NCBI GenBank assembly: GCA_934098515.1
Contig: CAKOOK010000001.1
Location: 1 to 64,000 of the forward strand
DNA: 64,000 bases
Source of the DNA: an uncultured Bacilli bacterium
Lineage (GTDB): Bacteria > Bacillota_I > Bacilli_A > RF39 > UBA660
Direction of reading: 5' to 3'
The notes beneath the pieces are model-generated. The model had not been told where the DNA came from. It ran no database searches and was given only the letters and a program-made list of their open reading frames with translations. The position numbers and the translations under genes were made by a program. Shown piece after piece: positions 50,891 through 60,012 of the stretch; position 1 is the stretch's first letter, and every line of letters starts with the position of its first letter.

Positions 50891-51997
50891 ATGGATATAA
50901 TTGGAATAATTGCAGAATATAATCCATTTCATAATGGTCATATTTATCACATAAAAAAAATTAAAGAGATGTACCCAAACTCACTTATCATACTTGCTCT
51001 CAACGGATACTTTTTAGAACGTGGCGAAATAAGTGTTATGACTAAAGAGGAAAAAACTAAAATAGCCCTAGATAATGGAGTTAACTTAGTTGCTGAAATA
51101 CCCTTTATTTATGGAAGTAACTCAGCGGATACGTTTGCCGAATGCTCTGTAAATATTTTGCACGCTTTAGGAGTTCAAAAAATAATCTTTGGGAGTGAAT
51201 CAAATGATATAAGCCTTCTAACAAAAATAGCACAATCTCAGTTAGAAGATAATTTTAATGAGATTTTAAGAAGTGAATTAAAAAAAGGAAGTAACTATCC
51301 AACCGCACTATCTCTAGCACTTAATGCAAACATTTCCACACCAAACGACTTACTAGGTATCTCTTATATTAAGACAATCTTAAAAAACAACTATAACATT
51401 ACTCCTATTACAATCAAGAGAACAAACGACTATCATGATAAAATAAGTAATGATCCAATCATAAGTGCATCAAACATTAGGGAAAAAATTAAAAACAATG
51501 ACGATATTTCAAACTACACACCAGTAAAAAATTTAGTTACTTTAAATGAAGAACTTTTATTTGACTTACTAAAAATGAAAATCTTAACAGATAAAGATCT
51601 ATCTAAATACCTAACTGTTGATGAGGGTATTGAATATAAACTAAAAAAAGAAATAATTAATGTAAAAAGTATTGAAGAACTAATCAAAAAAATAAAAAGT
51701 AAAAGATATACATATAACCGTATTAGAAGGATGCTTATCCATATCCTTATTGGGCTAACCAAAGAAGATAAGCATAGTTATACCTTAGACCATATAAAAA
51801 TTCTTGGCTTTGATAACCTTGGTAAAGACTATTTAAAAACAATAAAAAGTGATTTAACTATTCAAAGAAAAATAAGTGACACCGACATCGCTCAAAAATA
51901 TGAACTGACCGCATCACTTATCTATGATATTTTAACAAATTCAAATACTTATAAATTTGAAATTAGCAATAAACCAATAATAAAAACATCGGCTTAA
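50891..51997 (+). CDS. tmcAL: tRNA(Met) cytidine acetate ligase
   Basis: 368 residues. The family makes N4-acetylcytidine at the wobble position of elongator tRNA-Met using acetate and ATP. The nucleotidyltransferase-like start GIIAEYNPFHNGHIYHIKKIK (HxGH-type) and EIPFIYGSNSADTFAECSVNIL and KIIFGSES are clear. GGAGG precedes the ATG. It is convergent with khpA, overlapping its end by 4 bases. Confidence 0.93.
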   Translation: MDIIGIIAEYNPFHNGHIYHIKKIKEMYPNSLIILALNGYFLERGEISVMTKEEKTKIALDNGVNLVAEIPFIYGSNSADTFAECSVNILHALGVQKIIFGSESNDISLLTKIAQSQLEDNFNEILRSELKKGSNYPTALSLALNANISTPNDLLGISYIKTILKNNYNITPITIKRTNDYHDKISNDPIISASNIREKIKNNDDISNYTPVKNLVTLNEELLFDLLKMKILTDKDLSKYLTVDEGIEYKLKKEIINVKSIEELIKKIKSKRYTYNRIRRMLIHILIGLTKEDKHSYTLDHIKILGFDNLGKDYLKTIKSDLTIQRKISDTDIAQKYELTASLIYDILTNSNTYKFEISNKPIIKTSA

Positions 51998-52245
51998 AAT
52001 GAGTCGATGTTTATTTTTACTCTCTTTAATTCATGAATATATGCATAAGCCTGAACTAAAGTCCTGATACTACTTGCCATCTTTCCAGATCTACCAATTA
52101 CTGCTCCCATATCAGATTCATGAACGATAATCTCAAGCATAATCTCTCCATCATCGCCACTAAATTCTTGAACACTAACCATATCTGGCTCTTTGCAAAT
52201 ACTTTTAACTAAGTTTTGTGTAAAACTAATTAGCTCTTCGTGCAT
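51994..52245 (-). CDS. khpA: KH-domain RNA-binding protein KhpA
   Basis: 83 residues forming one KH domain with VHESDMGAVIGRSGKMASSIRT (GxxG loop). KhpA with KhpB binds RNA and affects division and elongation in Gram-positive bacteria. It follows rpsP by 2 bases, the conserved order. Confidence 0.93.
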   Translation of the reverse strand: MHEELISFTQNLVKSICKEPDMVSVQEFSGDDGEIMLEIIVHESDMGAVIGRSGKMASSIRTLVQAYAYIHELKRVKINIDSF

Positions 52246-52247
52246 AA

Positions 52248-52520
52248 CTACTTCTCACTTTTCTTATTTTTAAACTTAGCCCAAACTCCAGATTTTTGTA
52301 AAATATTCTTTACTGTATCTGTAGGAATAGCACCATCATTTAACCACTTCATAGCTTTTTCTTCATCAACATTTATATTATTTTCTTTATAAATTGGTTG
52401 ATAAGTACCAACTACTTCAATAAATCTTCCATCTCTTGGACTTCTTGAATCTGCAGCTACAATACGATAAAATGGTCTAGACTTAGCGCCCATTCTTTTT
52501 AATCTTAATTTAACAGCCAT
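52248..52520 (-). CDS. rpsP: 30S ribosomal protein S16
   Basis: 90 residues from the ATG at 52518-52520 (GAAGGAGG upstream). The frame to 52574 crosses a terminator. MAVKLRLKRMGAKSRPFYRIV and DGRFIEVVGTYQP are diagnostic. Co-transcribed with khpA. Confidence 0.97.
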   Translation of the reverse strand: MAVKLRLKRMGAKSRPFYRIVAADSRSPRDGRFIEVVGTYQPIYKENNINVDEEKAMKWLNDGAIPTDTVKNILQKSGVWAKFKNKKSEK

Positions 52521-52552
52521 ATATATGCCTCCTTCAACTACAAATAGTCTAT

Positions 52553-52592
52553 CAAAAAAAAAAATAGATGTCAACTATTTTTGGTTGACATC
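52553..52592 (-). terminator. Terminator of cotE-like gene
   Basis: GATGTCAAC/GTTGACATC, a 9-bp perfect stem, followed by ATT and a long T-run on the minus strand. The stem overlaps the stop codon. Confidence 0.85.
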
Positions 52593-53081
52593 GTTTAAAT
52601 AATCTTCATTTATTTCTATATCATCATCTTCGTCATAGTCGTCGTAATCTTCTTCAACACTAACTCTAACCTTAGCGTCTCCGACTATCTCAGCGCCCAT
52701 CTCTTTTTCAACCTTTAAATTAACGGTAGTTCCAACTGCCTCTGCTTTACTAACATTGGGTGCAGTAAGAGCTCTAACTATAATATCACTTGCATTAGTA
52801 GGATTCTTTAACTTAATATTTAACTCATCATCATAGCTGAATGTTTTAACAATAACACTTGTCTTAGTATTATTATCATATGAATACCAAATATTAACAT
52901 CATAAGAACCACTAATAGTAACCTTGCCATTATCATTCTCACCTTCAAAATGATGATTTATGATCCAGCAACCAAGTATTTTGTCTATCTTTTGTTCAGA
53001 AGTAAAAGATAAATCAGTAGTAGTCTTTTTCTTAGCTTTGCCAATTACGGCTTTAGTAACAATCTCTTTAAGACTAGCCAT
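52575..53081 (-). CDS. cotE: Outer spore coat protein CotE family
   Basis: 168 residues. KEIVTKAVIGKAKKKTT, KILGCWIINHHFEG and GSYDVNIWYSYDNNTKT match CotE, the morphogenetic protein of the Bacillus outer coat. The C-terminal end is strongly acidic (YDDYDEDDDIEINED), as in CotE. It is monocistronic with its own terminator and sits away from its usual miaB-mutS neighbourhood (miaB is at 11.3 kb here). Confidence 0.85.
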   Translation of the reverse strand: MASLKEIVTKAVIGKAKKKTTTDLSFTSEQKIDKILGCWIINHHFEGENDNGKVTISGSYDVNIWYSYDNNTKTSVIVKTFSYDDELNIKLKNPTNASDIIVRALTAPNVSKAEAVGTTVNLKVEKEMGAEIVGDAKVRVSVEEDYDDYDEDDDIEINEDYLNDVNQK

Positions 53082-53201
53082 AGTATATTCCCCCTCAATT
53101 TAATCTATGCAAATTTTAGAAAAAATACACTAGTTTATAAACATATCACTTTCATTAGAACTTTTAATTGGTTATATTCTAGTATTATTTTAAATATTTT
53201 A

Positions 53202-53228
53202 TAAAAAAGAGTGTTTTTTCACTCTTTA
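53202..53228 (-). terminator. Terminator of RNase J-like gene
   Basis: AGAGTG-aaaaaa-CACTCT and six T on the minus strand, overlapping the stop. Confidence 0.8.
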
Positions 53229-54863
53229 AACTTCTTGAATTACAGCAATAATCATTGGTTTACATTCTGTTTCAACATAGAAGTATTTACTTAGTTTTTC
53301 TCTTATTTCGGTTTTTATGTTATTGTAGTCTACATAACCATTGTTGATGTTTGCAGTTATAACTTCTAAAGATATTCTTTTGATTTCGTCAATCATTTCT
53401 TTAGAGTCTTTAACATATATGAAACCTCTAGTTGTTACTTCTGGACCTACTAGAATAGTTTTATCTTTTTTAGATAATGTTGCACTTACTAGAACAATAC
53501 CATTTTCAGATAGCATTTCTCTATCTTTGATTACTAGGTCGCCTACATCATCTGAGCTTGTTCCATCAATTAGAACGTCATCAATAAATATGTGTTCAAA
53601 GTTATCTTCTAGTTTTTTATTATTAATAACAACAATGTCACCATTTTGTTTTAGTAAGATGTTATCTTTTTTATAACCTAAGTCACTTGCTAAATTTGCG
53701 GCACCTACCATATAACGATATTCACCTTTTACTGGCATAAAGTATTTAGGTTTAAGTAAATTAATCATAAGCATTAGGTCTTCTGAGGAAGCATGTAGTG
53801 ATATTCCTTTATCCTTAGGAATGCCTATAGTATTAATTCCTTTGTATGCTAGTTCGTTTTCTAATTTTACAATTATCTTTTCATTTTCGTCATATTTTGG
53901 TTCTGCAAAACAGAAAGTATCTGTTTCTTTTAGATGAATAAATTTATCATTACCATTAACTATTTTTTCAATTGAGCTATATGGATGAGCACGATCATCA
54001 CTTACTAAAAGGATGGCGTTAGTGTCGTCTAAGTTTGATAAGTCTCCAATTAATTTTTCATCTATATTCATGTATTTTTCTTTAATCGCCATGTTTATAA
54101 TATTCTGTAACTTCTTACCCATAATTACTATTTTTCTATGAGAGTTCTTTGCTGCAGTAAAGATTCCTTCAATTGTGTATAAGTGAATTGGTAGTACACT
54201 GAAGATTACTCTTCCTTGGGCTTTATTTATAATATTTTTGAAAAATGAACTCATGTGGTGATTTGGACTTGTGTGACCCTTGTTTTCAGAGAATGATGAT
54301 TCGCATAGAAGCGCAAGAACTCCTTGTTTACCAACATAAGCTATTTTCCCTAAGTCCATATAGTAAGAACCCATCATCGATGGATCAATGATAAAATCAC
54401 CTGTATAAACTACAGCACCATCTTTAGTGTTTAATACGTACATAACAGAATCTGGTACTGAGTGATTTACATTAATAGCAAATACACTTGTTTCTTTATC
54501 TATTACTATTTTTTTGTGAGCAGTAATAAGGTTTAGATTTTTCTCATTAATACCATCAAGTTTCATTTGATTTATGGCGTATTTTGTAGCATATATTTTT
54601 ATATCTTTAATATCTTTAATTAGGTCTCTTACTCCACCATAACTTTCTGGATGAGCGTGAGTTATAAATACACCCACTATACGGTTTTTATTTTTTTCTA
54701 AATAATCATAGTCTGGAATAATATAATCGATTCCATACATAGTATCATTTGCATACTTTAATCCGGCATCAAAGACAAATATTTTGTCATCTACTTCAAC
54801 GATATAGGTGTTTTTGCCGTTTTCATTAAGTCCACCCATACCAAAAATTTTTATTTTACTCAT
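53226..54863 (-). CDS. RNase J-like protein with degenerate active site
   Basis: 545 residues, the RNase J length. Overall family order is kept: IFGMGGLNENGKNTYIVE, YTGDFIIDPSM, a beta-CASP domain and a C-terminal dimer region ending MIIAVIQEV. The metal motif normally THGHEDHIGG reads THAHPESYGG, the later SGHG segment is missing (LHASSEDL), and the PVHGEYR His is Lys (PVKGEYR). Several zinc ligands are thus lost. It resembles the inactive RNase J2 partners and would need an active RNase J elsewhere. Confidence 0.88.
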   Translation of the reverse strand: MSKIKIFGMGGLNENGKNTYIVEVDDKIFVFDAGLKYANDTMYGIDYIIPDYDYLEKNKNRIVGVFITHAHPESYGGVRDLIKDIKDIKIYATKYAINQMKLDGINEKNLNLITAHKKIVIDKETSVFAINVNHSVPDSVMYVLNTKDGAVVYTGDFIIDPSMMGSYYMDLGKIAYVGKQGVLALLCESSFSENKGHTSPNHHMSSFFKNIINKAQGRVIFSVLPIHLYTIEGIFTAAKNSHRKIVIMGKKLQNIINMAIKEKYMNIDEKLIGDLSNLDDTNAILLVSDDRAHPYSSIEKIVNGNDKFIHLKETDTFCFAEPKYDENEKIIVKLENELAYKGINTIGIPKDKGISLHASSEDLMLMINLLKPKYFMPVKGEYRYMVGAANLASDLGYKKDNILLKQNGDIVVINNKKLEDNFEHIFIDDVLIDGTSSDDVGDLVIKDREMLSENGIVLVSATLSKKDKTILVGPEVTTRGFIYVKDSKEMIDEIKRISLEVITANINNGYVDYNNIKTEIREKLSKYFYVETECKPMIIAVIQEV

Positions 54864-54941
54864 AATAAATGTTCACTCTTTCTATAAAAAATTACAAGTT
54901 TTCTAATTGCTTATTTATTATAGCAGAGTTTTGGAATTATA

Positions 54942-55712
54942 TCAAATTTTTTCACTGATTAGGGTACTTAAATAGATTATTTTTAGGTCTTGTCTTTCAA
55001 TTTCCGATATGATTAGTTTAAGATTTACTAATTTCATAGTTTTAGGAATATAGATAATACTGCCGCTAGATATTTTATTTATTATTTCATTTACTAATAG
55101 GTTTTCATTAGTTAATAAGACAATGTAATGTTCTTTTTTTAAACAGTGATCATAATCATTGTGCATTGTTGTACATATATATGAATTAATTTTATGTTTT
55201 TTTAGAATTGTTTCTAGGGCATCATAGTTTTCTTTGTCTTTATAACCATTTAAATATTCCCTTTCTTTTGTAAAATCGGTATCTAAAGAAGATAGTATGT
55301 CGTATTTTATGTTATTATTTTCTAAGTATTCTTCTTTTTCTTTATCTTGTTCTAAGATGAGAGAAACACTTCTTTTTTTAGGATTACCCTTAATTATTAT
55401 TTTATCTTTATTATTTTCTAAGGATATTTTAGGGGTAATATTATTAAATTTTAAAAAGTTTTCATTAAAGGCATTAAAGTCTTCCATTTTAACTAGAGAT
55501 TTTTTATAATCGATTTCTTTACCATTAAGTCCTGGTATAATCGTATTGTTTTCAATGACTGAATTAACTGGAGCAGTCTCATACTTTGATGCATTTAGTT
55601 TTATTTCTTTCATCAATGGTTTTTGTTCATCAATAAAGATAAGGACTTTATCAGTTATATAAAATGATAATGCTGATAATGTTAATAATAAGATATACTT
55701 TGTTTTTTTCAT
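54942..55712 (-). CDS. Membrane-anchored extracytoplasmic protein, unknown
   Basis: 256 residues. An N-terminal membrane helix or uncleaved signal (~5-25) is followed by an external domain with KRSVSLILEQDKEKEEYL and a late GSIIYIPKTMKLVNLKLIISEIERQDL. The alternating strand/helix end recalls NodB-type deacetylases, but I see no metal-binding His-x-x-x-His, so a catalytic role is not claimed. It lies 22 bases after ssb. Confidence 0.5.
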   Translation of the reverse strand: MKKTKYILLLTLSALSFYITDKVLIFIDEQKPLMKEIKLNASKYETAPVNSVIENNTIIPGLNGKEIDYKKSLVKMEDFNAFNENFLKFNNITPKISLENNKDKIIIKGNPKKRSVSLILEQDKEKEEYLENNNIKYDILSSLDTDFTKEREYLNGYKDKENYDALETILKKHKINSYICTTMHNDYDHCLKKEHYIVLLTNENLLVNEIINKISSGSIIYIPKTMKLVNLKLIISEIERQDLKIIYLSTLISEKI

Positions 55713-55734
55713 ATGTCACCAATAAAGTATATGA

Positions 55735-56085
55735 TTATTCTGCTTCAATATTAATTTCTTTTTCTTTGTTTGTTACTAAAAAATTTAATCTATCAACGAT
55801 TACTTCAGTGATGTATTTCTTTTCTTTTTTGTCATCTTCGTATGACTCAGTTCTTAATTGTCCACGAACAGCGATTAAATCTCCCTTATGGCAATATTCG
55901 CATGTTCTTTCCGCTATACCATCCCATAGTTTACATCTAATAAAGTCAGCTTCATATATTCCATCTGGGTTTTTAAAGTTTCTTTGAACTGCTAAACGAA
56001 TAGTAAGAACTTTTTTACCAGTTTCGGTTTTAACTAGTTCTGGTTCGTTAACAAGACGGCCAATTAATAGTACTAAATTATGCAT
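55735..56085 (-). CDS. ssb: Single-stranded DNA-binding protein
   Basis: 116 residues with an OB fold: MHNLVLLIGRLVNEPEL, IRLAVQRNFKN, DFIRCKLWDGIAERTCEYCHKGDLIAVRGQLRTESYE. The C-terminus ends EINIEAE and lacks the long linker and acidic DDxPF tail of main SSB proteins. It may be an SsbB-like short form used in competence (comEA/comEC are present), with another SSB elsewhere. Confidence 0.9.
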   Translation of the reverse strand: MHNLVLLIGRLVNEPELVKTETGKKVLTIRLAVQRNFKNPDGIYEADFIRCKLWDGIAERTCEYCHKGDLIAVRGQLRTESYEDDKKEKKYITEVIVDRLNFLVTNKEKEINIEAE

Positions 56086-56186
56086 AATTTCCTCCTTTCA
56101 GATGTGTTATAACATATCTTTTTAGAGGTATGCAAAGCGATAATTTTTAAAAATAGTTAACAGATTTTAAAGGATTGTCCTGACAA

Positions 56187-56228
56187 AATAAAAAATCTGT
56201 GTAAATTTAAATACAGATTTTTTATTTT
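56187..56228. terminator. Terminator of sufB (bidirectional)
   Basis: AAAAATCTGT/ACAGATTTTT 10-bp stem flanked by A and T runs. Confidence 0.8.
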
Positions 56229-56238
56229 ATATATCTTT

Positions 56239-57525
56239 TTATACAGTTTTTAATAATCTATTAAGTTCGATAGCATATTCTACTGGTAATTCTTTTTTAA
56301 AGTCAGATACAAAGCCCATAATAATAAGTTCTTTTGCTTCGTTTTCAGATAGCCCTTTGCTCATTAGATAGAAGAGTTTTTCAGCACTTACTTTTGATAC
56401 AGTTGCTTCATGTTCAATTGTGCTTGTATCATTTAATACAATATTTTTAGGGAATGTATCACTTTTACTTTGGTCATCTAAGATAATGGTATCACATTTA
56501 ACAAAACTTTCTGAGTTAGTAGCATTAGCGCTTATTTTAACTAATCCACGATAGTTACTTTCTCCACTATTAGATGCAATGCTTTTTGAGATGATTGTGC
56601 TTTTAGTATTTTTGCCTAAGTGAATCATTTTTGCTCCAGCATCTAATTTTTGATTTTCTTTGGCACAAGCGATACTTATTGAAGAAGCACTTGCATAATC
56701 GCCTTTTAGAATGCATGATGGATATTTCATGGTTACTTTGCTACCAATATTTCCATCTATCCACTGCATGAAACCGCCTTCATCTACAATACATCTTTTG
56801 GTAACTAGGTTATAGACATCAGTACTCCAGTTTTGAATTGTGCTATATTTACACTTTGCATTCTTTTTAACATAGATTTCAACTACACCAGCGTGAAGTG
56901 AGTTTTCGGAGTATGATGCTGCAGTACATCCTTCAATGTATGAAAGTTCTGCTCCTTCATCAACGATAATGATTGTTCTTTCAAACTGACCCATTGTTAT
57001 GGTATCTATTCTAAAATAACTTTGAAGAGGTCTATCTAGTTTAACACCTTTAGGAATGTATATAAATGATCCACCACTCCAGATTGCTCCGTTAAGGGCA
57101 GTATATTTATTTTCATCATATTTTACTAGGTTATTAAAATATTCTTTAAAAAGTTCTGGATATTCTTTTAAGGCTTCATCTGTACTTAAAAAGATTACAC
57201 CGTTTTCTTCTTTCATGTTGTGATAGATAACTTCACTTTCAATCTGGTTTGATACTCCACATAGGTATTTATTTTCAGCATCAATTACTCCTAGAGTTTT
57301 AAATGTTTGCTTTACTTTTTCTTCGACGTTGTCCCAATTGTTAGTTAAATCGCCTATTTTTTTATAATAATTTATTTTATTTAAATCTAATTCTATTGTT
57401 GGACCAAATGTTGGGTTATCTAATTCTTTAAATTTATCAAATGATTTTAATCTAAAGTCTAGCATCCATTCTGGTTCATTTTTTAATTTAGATACTTTTT
57501 TAATATATTCTTTTGTTAATTCCAT
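56239..57525 (-). CDS. sufB: Iron-sulfur cluster assembly scaffold SufB
   Basis: 428 residues, a little short for the family. The parallel beta-helix core shows AIWSGGSFIYIPKGVKLDRPLQ, FERTIIIVDEGAELSYIEGC, and SSISIACAKENQKLDAGAKMIH. With SufC it builds [Fe-S] clusters. SufC, SufD, SufS and SufU are not adjacent, and the gene stands as its own transcription unit between two terminators. Confidence 0.93.
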   Translation of the reverse strand: MELTKEYIKKVSKLKNEPEWMLDFRLKSFDKFKELDNPTFGPTIELDLNKINYYKKIGDLTNNWDNVEEKVKQTFKTLGVIDAENKYLCGVSNQIESEVIYHNMKEENGVIFLSTDEALKEYPELFKEYFNNLVKYDENKYTALNGAIWSGGSFIYIPKGVKLDRPLQSYFRIDTITMGQFERTIIIVDEGAELSYIEGCTAASYSENSLHAGVVEIYVKKNAKCKYSTIQNWSTDVYNLVTKRCIVDEGGFMQWIDGNIGSKVTMKYPSCILKGDYASASSISIACAKENQKLDAGAKMIHLGKNTKSTIISKSIASNSGESNYRGLVKISANATNSESFVKCDTIILDDQSKSDTFPKNIVLNDTSTIEHEATVSKVSAEKLFYLMSKGLSENEAKELIIMGFVSDFKKELPVEYAIELNRLLKTV

Positions 57526-57595
57526 ATAAACCGCCAGTCATATTATATCAAATTCTTAAAATCTTTGCAGCATATTTTTAGACCAAGTAAAGAAT

Positions 57596-57620
57596 AAAAA
57601 AAGAAACCTATTTGGCTTCT
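57596..57620 (-). terminator. Terminator of spoVS
   Basis: GAAGCC-aaata-GGTTTC (one G-U) and seven T on the minus strand. Confidence 0.75.
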
Positions 57621-57868
57621 ATGATAAGTTTGATAGCAGTTTTTTCAGCTCCGTCAATTGTGATGTCAGAAAATGCAGGAATGATGACGAGATTTTTACC
57701 GCTTGGTGCGACAAAACCTCTTGCAATAGCCACTGCTTTAATTGCTTGGTTTAGGCTTCCCGCGCCGATTGTTTGAATTTCTGCTATTCCTTGTTCTCTA
57801 AATACATTGGCAATAGCTCCTGCTACTTTGCTAGGATTACTTTTGCTTGATACTTTTAAAATTTCCAT
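57608..57868 (-). CDS. spoVS: Stage V sporulation protein S
   Basis: 86 residues from the ATG at 57866-57868 (GGAGG upstream), the exact family length. MEILKVSSKSNPSKVAGAIA, IQTIGAGSLNQAIKAVAIARG and DITIDGAEKTAIKLII are diagnostic. It has an Alba-like fold and affects coat assembly and septation in Bacillus. It is monocistronic. Confidence 0.95.
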   Translation of the reverse strand: MEILKVSSKSNPSKVAGAIANVFREQGIAEIQTIGAGSLNQAIKAVAIARGFVAPSGKNLVIIPAFSDITIDGAEKTAIKLIIEAK

Positions 57869-57900
57869 TTGTGCCTCCAATAAAATTTATGAGGCAAATA

Positions 57901-58482
57901 TTATTTTATGATACCATATTTATATTCTTCAGCGTTTGCTAGGTATTCTGGTACTTGTTCTAGGGTGATTATTTTATCAACAAAGTTGTCTATAGATTCT
58001 GGGTCTAGATCTGATACTAAGCAAAAAACGTTGTTTTTATATTTAGTTTGACCGGTAAATAGTTCTGACCAGTGGCAATTTACGCACACAATTATGGGAA
58101 TTAGTTCTAGTTTTCCATTGACATTTTTTACTGTAAATGCATTTACTCCATCACTTGGTAAGAAGTTGCCGACAATTGGTAATAAGTATGTTTTTGGTGA
58201 TACTCTAACCTTTGTGCCAAAGTTATCTACAACGTATTCGCTTCCCTTTTCTATTTTAATTTTTTTACCTAGGAGTTCTTTTGGTGACACTGACATGTCT
58301 TCATATTCTTCTTGTAAGTTTTCTGGTAGGTCAGTTAGTTTATAGAATAGTGTGTTATGATCTAAGCTACGCATTCTAAGAAGAAGTGGCATTACTTCTT
58401 TAAATACACCATTATTATTCATATATATTTTTATTCCAGGAATGTTACCTGTGTATCTTTTACTAATATATTTATCTTCCAT
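57901..58482 (-). CDS. Hypothetical protein coupled to rRNA-type methyltransferase
   Basis: 193 residues, soluble, beta-rich in the middle (IKIEKGSEYVVDNFGTKVRVSPKTYLLPIVG). No family is recognised. Two cysteines (VCVNCHWSELFTGQ) may form a site. The start lies 11 bases inside the upstream methyltransferase gene, suggesting coupled translation. Confidence 0.65.
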   Translation of the reverse strand: MEDKYISKRYTGNIPGIKIYMNNNGVFKEVMPLLLRMRSLDHNTLFYKLTDLPENLQEEYEDMSVSPKELLGKKIKIEKGSEYVVDNFGTKVRVSPKTYLLPIVGNFLPSDGVNAFTVKNVNGKLELIPIIVCVNCHWSELFTGQTKYKNNVFCLVSDLDPESIDNFVDKIITLEQVPEYLANAEEYKYGIIK

Positions 58483-59323
58483 TTTTTTCCCACCTTACTG
58501 TTATTCCACAAGGAAGTTTTAAGCCGTTATTTGCTTCGATTCCGAGTTCTGTGCTTATAAAATTTCCTTTTTTGTTTATTGTTAGTTTTAAGATATTTTC
58601 AATTACGGTCATTGATAAACCGGTTGTGTATGTATTTACTATAAATAGCAAAGCATCATCTGATAATAGAGTGCTTGCATCTTTGATTAGATTGTATAGG
58701 TCTTTTTCAACTTGCCACACTTCATTTTTAGCACCACGGCCAAATGATGGTGGATCCATGATAATGATGTCGTATTTGTTTCCTCTTCTCATTTCTCTTT
58801 TAACAAGTTTTTTAACATCATCAACGTAAAATTTGATATTTTCATTTTGTAGATTATTTGATATTACGTTTTCTTTAGCCCAGTCAATCATACCTTTTGA
58901 AGCATCTACATGAACTACTTCAGCGTGTTCTTTTAAAGCAGCAATACTAGCAGCACCAGTATATGCAAATAAGTTAAGAACTTTTACTTTGCGATCAGCA
59001 TTTTTGATAGTTTCTCTTATAATATTCCAGTTATAGGCTTGTTCTGGGAATAAGCCAGTATGTTTAAATCCCATTAGTTTTAGGTTGAAAATCATATCTT
59101 CGTATCTTATTTGCCAGCTATCTTTCATGTTTGATAGTACATTCCATGAGCCTCCACCAGTGTTACTTCTTGTATATTCGGCATCTACTTTGATGTTTTC
59201 ATTTCCTGGCCAAATAATTTCTGGATCTGGTCTTTTAAGGTAATATTTACCCCACTTTTCATATTTATAACCATTACTCATACTAATTATTTCATAGTCT
59301 TTAAAGTTATTTACTGTTTCCAT
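58472..59323 (-). CDS. SAM-dependent methyltransferase, RlmI/RlmK-like
   Basis: 283 residues. The Rossmann core shows VLNLFAYTGAASIAALKEHAEVVHVDAS (SAM motif I and II) and the catalytic IIMDPPSFGRGAKNEVW (motif IV, DPPxF). This combination fits the RlmI/RlmK group acting on 23S rRNA, but without the N-terminal PUA domain. The precise base is unknown. Confidence 0.8.
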   Translation of the reverse strand: METVNNFKDYEIISMSNGYKYEKWGKYYLKRPDPEIIWPGNENIKVDAEYTRSNTGGGSWNVLSNMKDSWQIRYEDMIFNLKLMGFKHTGLFPEQAYNWNIIRETIKNADRKVKVLNLFAYTGAASIAALKEHAEVVHVDASKGMIDWAKENVISNNLQNENIKFYVDDVKKLVKREMRRGNKYDIIIMDPPSFGRGAKNEVWQVEKDLYNLIKDASTLLSDDALLFIVNTYTTGLSMTVIENILKLTINKKGNFISTELGIEANNGLKLPCGITVRWEKNGR

Positions 59324-59324
59324 A

Positions 59325-59906
59325 TTATTTATTTAAGTATAAATACTTATCCTTTCTAAATAGTCTTCTTACTTGTCTATAGACCATTCTTATAAGTGCG
59401 TATGTGTATGTTATGGTGTATAGATCTTTTAGAGATTCTTCTTCAATTGTAAAGTAGTTGTGTGAAGAAACTACCATATTTTTGAGACTTAGTAGTTTAA
59501 GAAGTTTTAAGTCTTTTTTTGTTTTGAGATTATATTTTTTAGTTATTTCGCTGCAATTAAATAGTTTACATGCAATATTCTTTGATGGACATCCGTTTAA
59601 TGTTACGTATTCACAGTATCTACAGCAGCCACATTTTTGCTCGCTTTTGTTTTGTCTTTGAACGATACACTTGCCATCAATAAACCCGCAAGCGTCATTT
59701 GGAAAATCATTATCTAGATATTCACAGCATTTATCAAATACGTATTTAATACGAGCTCGCCTATTTTTGATGTTTAAACCAGTTACTAGGTCATTACTTT
59801 CTTTAGAACCACTAATAATTTTAAATTTTGTATTTTTGTAAAGAGGGCTTTTGTATAAAAATAAGTATTTGTTTAACTCTTTTTCTGTTACTACTTTTTC
59901 TTTCAT
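59325..59906 (-). CDS. Cysteine-rich protein of unknown function
   Basis: 193 residues from the ATG at 59904-59906 (AGAGG upstream). Eleven cysteines fall between residues ~60 and 125 (KCCEYL, DACGF, KCIV, CGCCRYC, GCPS, ACKLFNC), a probable metal- or cluster-binding knot. The rest is basic and helical. It lies 1 base upstream of the methyltransferase gene and so is probably in one operon with it. I do not recognise the family. Confidence 0.6.
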   Translation of the reverse strand: MKEKVVTEKELNKYLFLYKSPLYKNTKFKIISGSKESNDLVTGLNIKNRRARIKYVFDKCCEYLDNDFPNDACGFIDGKCIVQRQNKSEQKCGCCRYCEYVTLNGCPSKNIACKLFNCSEITKKYNLKTKKDLKLLKLLSLKNMVVSSHNYFTIEEESLKDLYTITYTYALIRMVYRQVRRLFRKDKYLYLNK

Positions 59907-59984
59907 AGAGGCCTCTTTCAAGGTTATTGTAGCACAAAGTGGCTGATTTACCAAATATTTGACTATTTTTGGGGTGTAAAGTAA

Positions 59985-60012
59985 AAGAAAAACATCACTG
60001 AATGTGATGCTT
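59985..60012 (-). terminator. Terminator of DUF308-like gene
   Basis: GCATCAC-attca-GTGATGT plus T-rich tract on the minus strand. Confidence 0.65.
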
